Below are positions 55,488-64,000 of a stretch of 64,000 nucleotides of DNA, in pieces. The translations under genes were made by a program, and so were the position numbers. The DNA is from Pectobacterium aroidearum. Its GTDB lineage: Bacteria > Pseudomonadota > Gammaproteobacteria > Enterobacterales > Enterobacteriaceae. The notes below the pieces were generated by a model that saw only the letters and a list, made by a program, of their open reading frames with translations, had not been told where the DNA came from and made no database searches. Location: NCBI RefSeq assembly GCF_015689195.1, contig NZ_CP065044.1, positions 4,092,001 to 4,156,000 of the forward strand, written 5' to 3'. The stretch's first letter is position 1. Each line of letters opens with the position of its first letter.

Positions 55488-56135
55488 TTAAATATAAAGA
55501 TAAATCGCCAGAAAGTGGCAGACGCTCCCACCCAATACAAACCCGTGCCAAATCGCGTGATTATAAGGAATACGCTTGCAGGCGTAGAAAATCACCCCCA
55601 GCGTGTACACCACGCCGCCGACTGCCAGCAGCGTCACACTCCCTGGCGCCAGTTTCATCACCATCTGATAAATCACCACCAGCGACAGCCAGCCCATCAC
55701 CAGATAGGTAATCAATGACAGCACTTCAAAACGGTGGGCAAACGCCAGTTTGAAGATCACACCCAGCAGCGCCATCCCCCAGATAACAACCATCAGACCA
55801 TGCGCCAGCGGTGAATCCAGCCCCACCAGCAAAAACGGCGTATAGGTTCCGGCAATCAACAGATAGATGGCGCAGTGGTCGAATTTTTTCAGCCACGGCT
55901 TAATACGCTGAGACGGTATCGCGTGATACAGCGTCGACGCCAAAAATAGCAGGATAATACTGCCGCCATAGAGGCTGTAGCTGGTAATCGCCACGCTGCC
56001 GGCGTCATTGTTGACCGCCTGAACCAGCAATAAAACCAGACCCACAATCCCGAAAATCACACCGATTCCATGGCTTATGCTATTCGCAATTTCCTCTGCC
56101 AGAGAGTAATCCGGCATCTGTGCATTTTTTGACAT
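55488..56135 (-). CDS. trhA: Hemolysin III/PAQR family membrane protein TrhA
   Basis: The 215-residue protein has seven hydrophobic segments and the PAQR metal-site motifs: an N-terminal SISHGIG region, SxxxH in [12 protein letters not shown] and the C-terminal [19 protein letters not shown]. coli YqfA (TrhA) affects membrane fluidity or energetics. The ATG at 56135 is preferred to an upstream start at 56168 because of GGA at 8 bp and similarity of the N-terminus. Confidence 0.9.
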   Translation of the reverse strand: MSKNAQMPDYSLAEEIANSISHGIGVIFGIVGLVLLLVQAVNNDAGSVAITSYSLYGGSIILLFLASTLYHAIPSQRIKPWLKKFDHCAIYLLIAGTYTPFLLVGLDSPLAHGLMVVIWGMALLGVIFKLAFAHRFEVLSLITYLVMGWLSLVVIYQMVMKLAPGSVTLLAVGGVVYTLGVIFYACKRIPYNHAIWHGFVLGGSVCHFLAIYLYI

Positions 56136-56547
56136 CAATAGATTCCGCAATATTCGGCAACGATACACATTTCACATCATCATGCGCTGGCGTTATCCGC
56201 CTTACCTTTCCCGGTTTCATGCAAGGAAAGCTAGCGCAGGTGTTTAACCTTTGAGCAGAGTAACTGAGAATAGTTTCAGTGTACACGTGTAAGCTAAAAT
56301 AATTATTCTCCCATAACCTCTCTGACTTAACGTGTAATCATGCATGTCAATCTCGGGCAACATCCCCTACAATGATCGACCTTGATATCTCCCTGTTTTT
56401 TGAAGGGCTCTGCCGTTTTTACCGGTTATTCGCATCAACGGTCATCCGGTTCTGACGCTCACAGCGCCTTCCCGTGGTTTTCACTACATCACGTTTTCAT
56501 TGCATGATTTTTACTGCATCGTTTTCACTGCAAGAGGTAAGCTTTTC
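56136..56547. other. Gap between trhA and the HD-domain gene with a short repeat
   Basis: This 412-bp divergent gap is non-coding. Just before the HD gene (about 56477-56535) lie four imperfect copies of GTTTTCACTGCATC at 13-16 bp spacing. No operator or RNA gene is clear. Confidence 0.55.
56477..56535 (+). repeat. Four imperfect 13-16 bp tandem units
   Basis: Units start near 56477, 56493, 56508 and 56521, each a variant of GTTTTCACTGCATC. They end at the ribosome-binding site of the following gene, so they form its 5' leader. Confidence 0.6.
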
Positions 56548-57156
56548 ATGTCATCTTCCCCATCCACTCTGAATTTCGGCTCCATGACCGATGTTTTCGG
56601 CTTTCTGATAGAAATCGATAAATTAAAAAGTGTGCAGCGCCGTAACAAAATCATCGGCAGCGAACGTCACGAAGACTCTGCCGAACACAGCTGGCATTTC
56701 GCCGTCGCCGCGATGGCGCTGGCACCTTATGCGGGTGAAGGCGTGGATATTCAGCGCGTGATCCAAATGGCCCTGATTCACGACATCGTCGAAATCGATG
56801 CAGGCGATGTGATCGTTTACGATCTTTCCGCCCGTCTGGCGATTCACGATCAGGAAGTCGCCGCCGCCGCCCGCATTTTTGGCCTGTTGCCGGAGCCGCA
56901 GCGCCAGCAATTCCACGATCTGTGGGAAGAGTACGAAGCCAATGAAACGCCCAGCGCCCAATTCGCTATGGTGCTCGACCGCGTTATGCCGATGCTGATG
57001 AACCTGTCGAATGCGGGTCAAAGCTGGGTGGAAAACGGTATTCGTCTGGAACAGGTTCTTGAGCGGGCGGAGTTCATTGCCGCGATCAACCCAGAGCTGT
57101 GGCAATACCTGAAACAGCATCTGGAAGAGGCCAAAGCCAAAGGGTGGTTGCTATAA
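56548..57156 (+). CDS. HD-domain phosphohydrolase, HDDC2/YfbR-like
   Basis: The 202-residue protein has the metal-binding HD set: ERHEDSAEHSWHFAVAAMAL, MALIHDIVEIDAGD and a later aspartate in VLDRVMPML. It fits 5'-deoxynucleotidases of the HDDC2/YfbR group, but it is not the YfbR orthologue itself. The ATG at 56548 follows AGAGG; the frame extends to 56500. The LacI gene follows after 43 bp and may be cotranscribed. Confidence 0.82.
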   Translation: MSSSPSTLNFGSMTDVFGFLIEIDKLKSVQRRNKIIGSERHEDSAEHSWHFAVAAMALAPYAGEGVDIQRVIQMALIHDIVEIDAGDVIVYDLSARLAIHDQEVAAAARIFGLLPEPQRQQFHDLWEEYEANETPSAQFAMVLDRVMPMLMNLSNAGQSWVENGIRLEQVLERAEFIAAINPELWQYLKQHLEEAKAKGWLL

Positions 57157-57199
57157 TTCGGTTTTCCCGCTAGCCGGGCATCCACGTCAGGAGAGGGTG

Positions 57200-58204
57200 A
57201 TGTCTTTAAAAACAATCGCGAATAACCTGGGTTTGTCCGTAGCAGCGGTGAGCCGTGCTCTGAACGGCCATCGGGATATCTCCGATGCCACGCGCCAGCG
57301 TATTCAGGAAGAAGCGGAGCGTATCGGCTATCGGCCCAATACCCATGCGCGTCGCCTGAAAATGGGTAAAAGCAACGCCGTCGGGCTGGTCTACCCCTAC
57401 GCCTCTTCTCTGAGTAACGATATCTTTTTTGAGATGATTGGCGCGATCAGCCACAAGCTGGCACAGCATGAGGTCGATTTTCTCCTGCTGGCCGACGAGC
57501 AAGATGCCTGTCAGGGTGCTGCCCGGCTGATCGCCAGCCACCGCATTGATGCGTTGATTGTGGCGCATACGTGCGAACAGGATGCACGACTGGCGCTATT
57601 GCAACGCCACAACGCGCCTTTTCTGGCGCTGGGGCGCAGCCAACTCCCCCACCCTTACGCCTGGTTCGATTTTGACAACCGTGAGGGCATGGCGCTGGCG
57701 ACCGAACACCTGATCGCGCTCGGCCATCGCCGTATCGCTATTTTAACTGAAGACCATCCACAGGCGTTCATCATGCAGCGTCGTCAGGGCTATCGCGATG
57801 CGCTACAACGCCACAACCTGCCGTTTCACGATGCCTATCTGTGCTGTGTCAGCCCCACGCGCCGTGCAGGATATCAGGCCATGATCGACCTTCTGGCGCT
57901 GCCTGAACCGCCAACGGCGATAGTGATGGATGGCAATGTGCACGGCGACGGTGCCGTTGCCGCGTTACAGCAGGCAGGCCGGCTTTCTGGTTCTCATCCC
58001 ATCGCTCTCGTGATGTACGATGGCCTGCCGCAGGACAGCCTGACCGACCTCAACGTGACTGCGATAGAACAGGCCACGCGCGAGCAGGTTGGTGAACAGA
58101 TTGCCAGCATGACGCTGGCGCTTATCGCAGGCGAAGCCGTAGAAAATTTGCAGGTGTTATGGCAACCGACGTTACGCATCGGTAAGACGAGCTTTCCCGC
58201 CTAA
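57200..58204 (+). CDS. LacI-family transcriptional regulator
   Basis: The 334-residue regulator has an N-terminal LacI helix-turn-helix with hinge (LKTIANNLGLSVAAVSRALN, then RIGYRPNTHARRL) and a periplasmic-binding-like effector domain from about residue 60. The ATG at 57200 fits GGAG at 6 bp. It lies 215 bp upstream of the alpha-galactosidase gene, which has two LacI-type operators in front of it, so it probably represses that gene until an alpha-galactoside or derived sugar is present. Confidence 0.9.
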   Translation: MSLKTIANNLGLSVAAVSRALNGHRDISDATRQRIQEEAERIGYRPNTHARRLKMGKSNAVGLVYPYASSLSNDIFFEMIGAISHKLAQHEVDFLLLADEQDACQGAARLIASHRIDALIVAHTCEQDARLALLQRHNAPFLALGRSQLPHPYAWFDFDNREGMALATEHLIALGHRRIAILTEDHPQAFIMQRRQGYRDALQRHNLPFHDAYLCCVSPTRRAGYQAMIDLLALPEPPTAIVMDGNVHGDGAVAALQQAGRLSGSHPIALVMYDGLPQDSLTDLNVTAIEQATREQVGEQIASMTLALIAGEAVENLQVLWQPTLRIGKTSFPA

Positions 58205-58250
58205 TCTATTCCGCCCTCTTCCACCTTTTATAAAGACATCAGTTGGTTTA

Positions 58251-58278
58251 TTGACACCAGCCGCCAGCGAGATATTCT
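58251..58278 (+). promoter_or_regulatory. Promoter of the alpha-galactosidase gene
   Basis: -35 TTGACA (58251-58256), 16-bp spacer and -10 TATTCT (58273-58278). Transcription would start near 58285, placing the twin operators about 55-90 bases downstream. Confidence 0.6.
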
Positions 58279-58338
58279 TCACATCTTCATCGCAACCTTT
58301 CTCTCTTCCTTAACGATTATTTTAACAAAATCACATTT

Positions 58339-58373
58339 CTTAAACGTTTAAGTTGATGGCTTAAACGTTTAAG
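58339..58373. promoter_or_regulatory. Twin LacI-type operators
   Basis: The perfect palindrome CTTAAACGTTTAAG occurs at 58339-58352 and again at 58360-58373. Centres are exactly 21 bp apart, two helical turns, so two dimers could bind the same face. The central CG and length are typical of LacI-family operators, and a LacI gene is adjacent. Confidence 0.85.
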
Positions 58374-58419
58374 TTCTCACTCAGAGGAACTAATCAAGTT
58401 GTAATTGGGAGCCTTCCTC

Positions 58420-60564
58420 ATGATGCGTGATCTTGTTCAATTAACCAGCGCGCGGTGCGATGTCATCGTACGTTGCTCCCCGGCGGCGGAAATTCTCTAC
58501 TGGGGGCCACGGTTACGTGGTTTTTCGCCAGAGGATATTGTTTCTCTGCAACGTCCCGTGGCGAATGGTCGTCTGGATGTGGATCTTCCTCTGACGCTGG
58601 CGATGGAATACGGACGTGGTCAGTTCGGTTCACCGGGGATTGAAGGGCACCGCTCAGGTTATGACGCCGCGCCGATCTTCACGACAACGCAGGCTGACGT
58701 TCAGGGCAATACGCTAACCATCACGGCAGAAGATACCCTGGCAGGACTGCGTCTCACCAGCGAACTGCGTCTGGATCCGCAGACCGATGTGCTGCAACTG
58801 CGCCACACGCTACAGAATCTGCGTGCTGATGTCTGGCAAGTACAGCGTCTGGCCGTCACGCTCCCCGTCCCGGAACGGGCGAGCGACGTCATGGCGTTTC
58901 ACGGCCGCTGGCTACGTGAGTTTCAGACTCACCGTCTCACGTTGCAGCACGGCGGCTTTATTCAGGAAAGCCGTCGGGGAAGAAGTTCCCACGAATATTT
59001 CCCCGCGTTTATCCTCGGTGAACCCGCGTTCAACGAGCAACATGGCTCAGTATGGGGCGTGCATTTAGGCTGGAGCGGTAACCACCGCCTGCGTGCCGAT
59101 ATCAAAACAGACGGACGCCGCGTTATGCAGGCGGAAGCCCTGTATCTGCCGGGCGAAATCACGCTGATGCAGTCGGAATCTCTCACTACACCGTGGGTCT
59201 ACGCGGCTTTCTCAGATAGCGGCTTGAACGGCATGAGCCAGCGCTATCACGCCTTCCTGCGTCAGTCCCTCATCCAATTCTGTGGTGATAAGCCACGTCC
59301 GGTGCACCTCAATACGTGGGAAGGAATCTATTTCGATCACGACCCTGAATACATCATGCAGATGGCGAGCAAGGCCGCCGACGTCGGCGTGGAGCGCTTT
59401 ATTATTGATGACGGCTGGTTCCGTGGGCGTCACCACGACCGAGCCGCGCTCGGCGACTGGTATCTCGACGAGGAAAAATACCCGAACGGGCTGATGCCAG
59501 TCATCGAGCATGTCAAAGCACTGGGGATGGAATTCGGCATTTGGGTCGAACCGGAGATGATCAACCCCGATTCCGACCTGTTCCGCGCCCATCCCGACTG
59601 GGTGCTGCAATTGCCCGGCTACGCACAGCCTACGGGACGCTATCAGTACGTGCTGAATTTAAATCAGCCCGATGCTTTCACTTACCTGCTGGAGCGGCTG
59701 AGCTGGCTGCTGGGCGAACATCCTGTCGATTATGTGAAATGGGATATGAACCGTGAGCTGGTGCAGCCCGGTCATGAAGGGCGGCTGGCCGCCGATACGC
59801 AAACCCGACAGTTCTATCGTCTGCTCGATACCCTGCGCCAACGCTTTCCTCATGTTGAGTTTGAATCCTGCGCGTCCGGCGGTGGTCGTATCGACTACGG
59901 CGTGCTGGAACGCACCCAGCGGTTCTGGGTGTCGGATAACAACGACGCGCTGGAACGCCAGACCATTCAACGCGGCATGAGTTACTTCTTTCCGCCCGAG
60001 GTGATGGGGCAACACATCGGGCATGCACGGTGCCATGCCACATATCGACGTCACACCATCGCCTTCCGCGGCCTGACCGCCCTGTTCGGCCATATGGGCA
60101 TCGAGCTGGATCCTGTAAAGGCCGATGACGGCGAGCTGGAAGGCTATCGTCACTACATCCAGTTGCATAAAACCCTGCGTCCGCTGCTGCACAGCGGCAC
60201 CACCTGGCGGGTCGACATGGCGGACGATACGGTGCAGGCCACTGGCGTGGTAAGCCACGATCGGCAGCACGCTGTTTTTCAGGTAGCGCAGCTGCGTATG
60301 CCGGAGTATTCACTGGCGGGCACGCTTCGCTTCCCCGGCCTGCAGCCCGACGTTCGCTATGAAGTCACACTGCTGGATGGCCCGGAAATCAAAACGGTGC
60401 GCGAAGGCGGCGGTACAATGCGCGAGCTCCCGCCCTGGTTACGCCAGCCAATCGTGGTTTCGGGAGATTGGCTAATGCAGGCCGGACTTGCCCTCCCCGT
60501 TCTGACGCCGGAGACCGCCATTCTGATCGGGCTTTCCGCGGTGACGGATACCGCTGGCAGCTAG
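58420..60564 (+). CDS. Alpha-galactosidase, GH36
   Basis: The enzyme hydrolyses terminal alpha-galactosides such as melibiose or raffinose. The 714-residue product has an N-terminal beta-supersandwich, a TIM barrel and a C-terminal beta domain, as in GH36. The nucleophile is Asp442 in KWDMNR and the acid/base is Asp506 in SDNND; the CASGGGR motif is also present. No signal peptide is seen, so it acts in the cytoplasm. The ATG at 58420 has GGGAG 8 bp upstream and is preferred to a TTG at 58405. Confidence 0.94.
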   Translation: MMRDLVQLTSARCDVIVRCSPAAEILYWGPRLRGFSPEDIVSLQRPVANGRLDVDLPLTLAMEYGRGQFGSPGIEGHRSGYDAAPIFTTTQADVQGNTLTITAEDTLAGLRLTSELRLDPQTDVLQLRHTLQNLRADVWQVQRLAVTLPVPERASDVMAFHGRWLREFQTHRLTLQHGGFIQESRRGRSSHEYFPAFILGEPAFNEQHGSVWGVHLGWSGNHRLRADIKTDGRRVMQAEALYLPGEITLMQSESLTTPWVYAAFSDSGLNGMSQRYHAFLRQSLIQFCGDKPRPVHLNTWEGIYFDHDPEYIMQMASKAADVGVERFIIDDGWFRGRHHDRAALGDWYLDEEKYPNGLMPVIEHVKALGMEFGIWVEPEMINPDSDLFRAHPDWVLQLPGYAQPTGRYQYVLNLNQPDAFTYLLERLSWLLGEHPVDYVKWDMNRELVQPGHEGRLAADTQTRQFYRLLDTLRQRFPHVEFESCASGGGRIDYGVLERTQRFWVSDNNDALERQTIQRGMSYFFPPEVMGQHIGHARCHATYRRHTIAFRGLTALFGHMGIELDPVKADDGELEGYRHYIQLHKTLRPLLHSGTTWRVDMADDTVQATGVVSHDRQHAVFQVAQLRMPEYSLAGTLRFPGLQPDVRYEVTLLDGPEIKTVREGGGTMRELPPWLRQPIVVSGDWLMQAGLALPVLTPETAILIGLSAVTDTAGS

Positions 60565-60572
60565 CTTTTTCC

Positions 60573-60601
60573 CGCCCCGTTGAGCCAGTATCAACGGGGC
60601 G
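60573..60601. other. Perfect inverted repeat between convergent genes
   Basis: CGCCCCGTTGA and TCAACGGGGCG form an 11-bp stem with a 7-base loop. The only T-run lies upstream of the stem on the plus strand, so it is not a canonical terminator in either direction, though it probably separates the convergent transcripts. Confidence 0.6.
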
Positions 60602-60609
60602 AGATGCCC

Positions 60610-61917
60610 TTATTTCACGTCCCGCAGCGCGGTTTTATCCACATAAGGCTTCATGATGCCGTCCGCCTCTTTTTGTGCAGCGGCAGCGGCATCATCAACC
60701 TTTTTCGCCGGATCGTTTAGCAGCGCCGCCAGCTGATTTTCCATCGCTTTACGCACCGCGACCGTCTCATAGGTTGCATACCACGGATGGGCATATTGCA
60801 GCTGTGACAGCGCAATCGCCGCACGCGGATCTTTCGCCAGATAATCCTTCATTTCCGGCAAATCATAGGCCGCCATACGCGGCGCGAAGTAGCCGGTAAA
60901 ACGGCTCCAGTTGCCGCTAACTTCCGGGCTGACCAGATAGTTCATGAACTGCCAGGCCGCTTTCTTCTGCTCTTCGGAAATCCCTTTGAAGCTCACCAGA
61001 CTCGCCCCGCCGATGGTCACGCCGCGACGCTCTTTTTCCGGCATCATCGCCACACCCAACTGAAAATCTTTGGTATTTTCGCGCATAAAGCCCAGCGCAC
61101 CGGTGCTCAGCATCGTCATACCCAATTTACCGGAGAAAAACGCGGCGCTGATCTGTTTGGAGTTCAGCACGCCAGCCGGCATCACTTTGTCGCGGTACAC
61201 CAAATCACGCCAGAACTGGAGCGCACCTTTGGTCGATGCCGTGTTGTAATAGACTTCGCCTGGGTAGTCAGCATTGTAATACGCCCCGCCGTTAGCACGC
61301 GTCAACGCAGACAGCATCCAGCCGCCGTAGTCATCATTCGTGGACGGAATCATGATGCCCCACTGCCCCTTCGCCGGATCGGTCAGCTTTTTCGCGACCG
61401 CAACCACCTCATCCCAGTTTTTCGGCGGTTCGTTAAAGCCCGCCTTCTTCAGCATGTCTTCGTTGTAATAGAGGATCGGCGTCGAGTTATGGAATGGGAT
61501 CGCGTAGGTCACTCCCATCACCTGCGCATTCTGGTGCAGCGCAGGCCAGAAATTTTTGGTCAGGAAAGGCGTGGCTTTTTCGTTGCCGTATTTGAACAGT
61601 TCATCCATCGGCAGGATTTCATCTTTGATGACCAGATCGGCGGTGAAGTTGGCCGACATGATCACCAGCGCTGGCGGATCGCCCGCTTTGGCGGCAGCTT
61701 CCGCTTTCACTTTGGTCGTGTCGTAATTGCCGGTGAAGATCCCGCGCACTTCAACCTGATCCTGCGATTGGTTGTACTCTTTGATGATGCGCGTCATTTC
61801 CATCGTCAGCTTGCCATCAACCGGTGCGGGGAACATAAAATCAATATTCTGTTTTGCCAACGCCGAGCCAGACATCAGCAAGGTGATTGCCAGCGCCATC
61901 ATACGAGGCTTACGCAT
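60610..61917 (-). CDS. Extracellular solute-binding protein, UgpB-like
   Basis: The 435-residue periplasmic binding protein (family 1) has a signal peptide of about 22 residues ending SGSALA. The mature protein has the two-lobe pattern of sugar and glycerol-phosphate binding proteins (e.g. IPFHNSTPILYYNEDMLKKAGF). AGGAG lies 7 bp before the ATG at 61917; the frame continues upstream to 62070 inside the ATPase gene. It overlaps the ATPase gene by 8 bp. The nearby GpdQ-type gene favours glycerophosphodiesters as ligand. Confidence 0.87.
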   Translation of the reverse strand: MRKPRMMALAITLLMSGSALAKQNIDFMFPAPVDGKLTMEMTRIIKEYNQSQDQVEVRGIFTGNYDTTKVKAEAAAKAGDPPALVIMSANFTADLVIKDEILPMDELFKYGNEKATPFLTKNFWPALHQNAQVMGVTYAIPFHNSTPILYYNEDMLKKAGFNEPPKNWDEVVAVAKKLTDPAKGQWGIMIPSTNDDYGGWMLSALTRANGGAYYNADYPGEVYYNTASTKGALQFWRDLVYRDKVMPAGVLNSKQISAAFFSGKLGMTMLSTGALGFMRENTKDFQLGVAMMPEKERRGVTIGGASLVSFKGISEEQKKAAWQFMNYLVSPEVSGNWSRFTGYFAPRMAAYDLPEMKDYLAKDPRAAIALSQLQYAHPWYATYETVAVRKAMENQLAALLNDPAKKVDDAAAAAQKEADGIMKPYVDKTALRDVK

Positions 61918-62998
61918 GTCTTTTCTCCTGGGATAAATTACGGGCGGTTTGCCCGGAAAACCAATGACAATCCTGCGGTGAAAAATGAAGCACAACGGAC
62001 GCGCCAACATCCGGCACGCCATCGCGATTTGGCCGACGGTAGCGAATATTGCCCAACGGCGTATCCACATGTATCAGATACTCCGCGCCAAACAGCTCCC
62101 GCTGCTTCACCGTTCCCGGCAATGACAACTCGCCGTCTGACGCGGCGTGTTCGGTAATATGCTCAGGGCGAATCCCTAGCAGCACATGGGTTAATGAATG
62201 CGTTTCGTCACTGGCAGGCAGCGCCATGGGCAGCGTCTGTAAAATCGCGTGGCCGTCGGTGCAGGGCAGTGTTACGAGGTTCATCGCGGGCGTACCGATA
62301 AATCCGGCGACAAAGACGTTAGCCGGATGCGAATACAGCTGCTCCGGTGTGCCGACCTGTTGCAAGACTCCGCGATCGAGCACGGCGATCCTGTCAGCCA
62401 TCGTCATCGCCTCAATCTGATCGTGCGTGACGTAAACGGTGGTCGTTTTCAACTGCCGATGCAGATCCATAATGCCGTCCCGCACATCGCTGCGCAGACG
62501 GGCATCGAGATTCGACAGCGGCTCATCCATCAGAAATAAATGCGGATCGCGTACGATCGCCCGCGCCATCGCCACACGCTGCCGCTGGCCGCCGGACAGT
62601 TTTCCCGGTTTGCGTTTCAGTAGTGGCTCAAGCTGAAGCAGGCTGGCAACGCGCTGCACACGCTGTGGATAGTCCGCTTTCGGCTCACCGCGCATCCGCA
62701 TCCCGAACGTGATGTTCTGCTCGACCGTCAGGTGCGGAAACAACGCATAGTTCTGGAAAATCATCGAGAAATTGCGCTGCTTCGGGCTCCACGTCGTAAT
62801 GTCGTCATCACCCAGCAGAATTTGCCCGTCACTCACCTCTTCCAGTCCGGCCAGCATGCGCAGCAGCGTACTTTTGCCACAGCCAGACGGCCCGACCAGC
62901 ACCAGAAATTCGCCGTCAGCAATATCCAGCGACAGCGATGCCAGCGCCTGCGTATGCTCGAAGCGTTTGCTGATATTACGTAACTGAATCACGGCCAT
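61910..62998 (-). CDS. ugpC: ABC transporter ATPase, UgpC/MalK type
   Basis: The 362-residue ATPase has Walker [10 protein letters not shown], the signature [15 protein letters not shown], Walker [14 protein letters not shown] and a C-terminal MalK-type OB domain (about 235-362). It energises import of the ligand caught by the adjacent binding protein. It overlaps the GpdQ gene stop as TAATG, and its 3' end overlaps the binding protein gene. The choice of UgpC over another sugar ATPase is from context. Confidence 0.88.
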   Translation of the reverse strand: MAVIQLRNISKRFEHTQALASLSLDIADGEFLVLVGPSGCGKSTLLRMLAGLEEVSDGQILLGDDDITTWSPKQRNFSMIFQNYALFPHLTVEQNITFGMRMRGEPKADYPQRVQRVASLLQLEPLLKRKPGKLSGGQRQRVAMARAIVRDPHLFLMDEPLSNLDARLRSDVRDGIMDLHRQLKTTTVYVTHDQIEAMTMADRIAVLDRGVLQQVGTPEQLYSHPANVFVAGFIGTPAMNLVTLPCTDGHAILQTLPMALPASDETHSLTHVLLGIRPEHITEHAASDGELSLPGTVKQRELFGAEYLIHVDTPLGNIRYRRPNRDGVPDVGASVVLHFSPQDCHWFSGQTARNLSQEKRHA

Positions 62999-63822
62999 TA
63001 CGCATCCACCGGACAGCTGATTCGCGGATCGTAGAGGTAAGGCCCGGAGTTCGAGGCGATCGACTGGCTATAGCTCACTAGCCCGGTGACCGGCACATAG
63101 CGGTGCATCACTACGCTGGCAGGCTCCAGGTTGTAGTACGACGTGTCGTCATAGTAGAAATATGGCACCTGATGGACAGTGCCCGGTACAGTGGCAATAA
63201 TCGCCTGCCGATGCTGCGTCATAATCAAACGGTGCGTATGGCCGCAGAAGATCCGCGTAAGCTGCGGGAAACGTTCGATCAGCGTCAGCAACTCGCTCCC
63301 ATTTTCGCAGGCGATCCGATCCATATGCGCCGATCCCAACGGCAGCGGCGGATGGTGCATGAAGATCGCCGTTTCGCGCGTGCTGTGCTCTTGCAATTGC
63401 TGCTCCAGCCAGCCCAGCGTGGACGGCGTCAGCCAGCCTTTCGCCTGCCCGGCCAGACTGGTGTCAATGAACAGCAGGCGCATCGGGAAGTCATCTACCG
63501 CATAGCGGATATTTTCGGGATCATCGCCCAATTGCGGGCAAAGTGGACGCATCGCGTTGAGAAAATGCTGTTTGTCATCATGGTTGCCCGGGATCACGTA
63601 CATCGGGTAATCCAGCATCTGCAACACGCGTTGTGCCACTTGATACTCCTGCGGGCTTCCGCAGTTGACGATATCGCCGCTAATCACCACCGCGTCCGGC
63701 CGCTCGCTCAGCGCGTTGAGCTGATTAATGACTTTGGCATTTTCCCCGTTAATATCAATAAATTCATAGAGCTTGCGCCCCTCACTGCGAAAATGCAGAT
63801 CGGAAATCTGTGCCAACAACAT
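62998..63822 (-). CDS. gpdQ: Glycerophosphodiester phosphodiesterase, GpdQ type
   Basis: The 274-residue metallophosphoesterase hydrolyses glycerophosphodiesters. Metal-binding motifs are intact: [25 protein letters not shown] and CGHTH. Similarity to the Enterobacter GpdQ enzyme extends to the C-terminus (LYDPRISCP). The ATG at 63822 follows AGAGG at 8 bp and matches the family start; a GTG 9 bp upstream is possible. It lies between permease and ATPase genes of the ABC operon. Confidence 0.92.
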   Translation of the reverse strand: MLLAQISDLHFRSEGRKLYEFIDINGENAKVINQLNALSERPDAVVISGDIVNCGSPQEYQVAQRVLQMLDYPMYVIPGNHDDKQHFLNAMRPLCPQLGDDPENIRYAVDDFPMRLLFIDTSLAGQAKGWLTPSTLGWLEQQLQEHSTRETAIFMHHPPLPLGSAHMDRIACENGSELLTLIERFPQLTRIFCGHTHRLIMTQHRQAIIATVPGTVHQVPYFYYDDTSYYNLEPASVVMHRYVPVTGLVSYSQSIASNSGPYLYDPRISCPVDA

Positions 63823-63859
63823 AACCACCACCTCTATCGTTATTTCGCCCGTTGGCGAT

Positions 63860-64000
63860 TCACTTAATGCCCGAGAAGCCGAAGCTGCTCAGGAACTGCT
63901 TCTGGAACACTACGAAGGCCACCATCAGCGGCAGGCACACCAGCAGCGTACCCGCGCAGATCAATCCCCACTGCCCGCCGGACTCCGCCCCCATAGCAAA
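63860..64000 (-). CDS. ABC transporter permease, C-terminal end only
   Basis: The last 46 codons before the stop read a membrane helix ([20 protein letters not shown]) and end [14 protein letters not shown], typical of MalG/UgpE-type permeases. The gene runs off the right edge, so its start and partner are not visible. It precedes gpdQ by 37 bp in the same operon. Confidence 0.85.
   Translation of the reverse strand, partial: FAMGAESGGQWGLICAGTLLVCLPLMVAFVVFQKQFLSSFGFSGIK

Noticed and set aside
1-64000. CRISPR arrays, insertion sequences or prophage
   Set aside because: No regularly spaced repeats, transposase, integrase or phage structural genes were seen anywhere in the window.

Overview
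The window is chromosomal DNA of a soft-rot enterobacterium, most probably Pectobacterium. Enterobacterial housekeeping blocks are intact and close to E. coli in sequence (acs-yjcH-actP, yjcE-ghxP, lpxP, xerD-dsbC-recJ-prfB-lysS, fldB, sdhE-ygfX-ygfZ). The plant-cell-wall enzyme rhamnogalacturonate lyase (RhiE type) and a complete Tad/Flp pilus locus fit a pectolytic plant pathogen. The genus call is inference from gene content; no 16S or marker alignment was possible.

Region 1 (1-4.3 kb) is the acetate module: acetyl-CoA synthetase, the small membrane protein YjcH and the acetate permease ActP. In E. coli, as I recall it, actP is followed closely by yjcF, yjcE and ghxP; here yjcE and ghxP only resume at 34 kb. 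The roughly 29 kb between (4.3-33.6 kb) is all on the minus strand. In order of transcription it holds an OmpR-type response regulator and histidine kinase, Flp prepilin, TadV, RcpC, RcpA, a CpaD/RcpB-like lipoprotein, TadZ, TadA, TadB, TadC, TadD, TadE, TadF and TadG, then with no terminator seen a giant 1960-residue surface-type protein with an N-terminal LEPRMMFDAA motif, then a four-gene export module (TolC-like lipoprotein, periplasmic adaptor, GAF-HlyD fusion, M50 metalloprotease-HlyD fusion), and finally rhiE.

The giant protein and export module are the most interesting part. There are three adaptor-type proteins and an outer-membrane channel but no ABC ATPase, and the giant protein has neither a recognisable signal peptide nor RTX repeats. 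The polytopic M50 protease fused to an adaptor occupies the inner-membrane position, which suggests a little-described export or processing route coupled to Tad pilus expression. Two near-consensus Fur boxes overlap predicted promoters, one before the two-component genes and one before flp, so the island may respond to iron.

Region 3 (34-43.5 kb) has yjcE, ghxP with a PurR-like operator, a CRP-controlled pair of micro-ORFs (the second resembling AzuC), lpxP, small accessory genes (DUF1176 protein, NTF2-like protein, cupin), tRNA-Gly(CCC), a LysE-family exporter and an AraC regulator. A 76-bp imperfect palindrome occurs twice, near rhiE and before lysS.

Region 4 (43.5-57.2 kb) is core genome: lysS, prfB with its programmed frameshift, recJ, dsbC, xerD, a YhjE-like transporter, fldB, an STN-domain lipoprotein, rlmF, ygfX-sdhE, ygfZ, trhA and an HD-domain phosphohydrolase.

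Region 5 (57.2-64 kb) is catabolic: a LacI-family regulator and GH36 alpha-galactosidase with twin palindromic operators, facing a Ugp-like ABC transporter operon that includes a GpdQ-type glycerophosphodiesterase. The permease at the right edge is cut by the window end.
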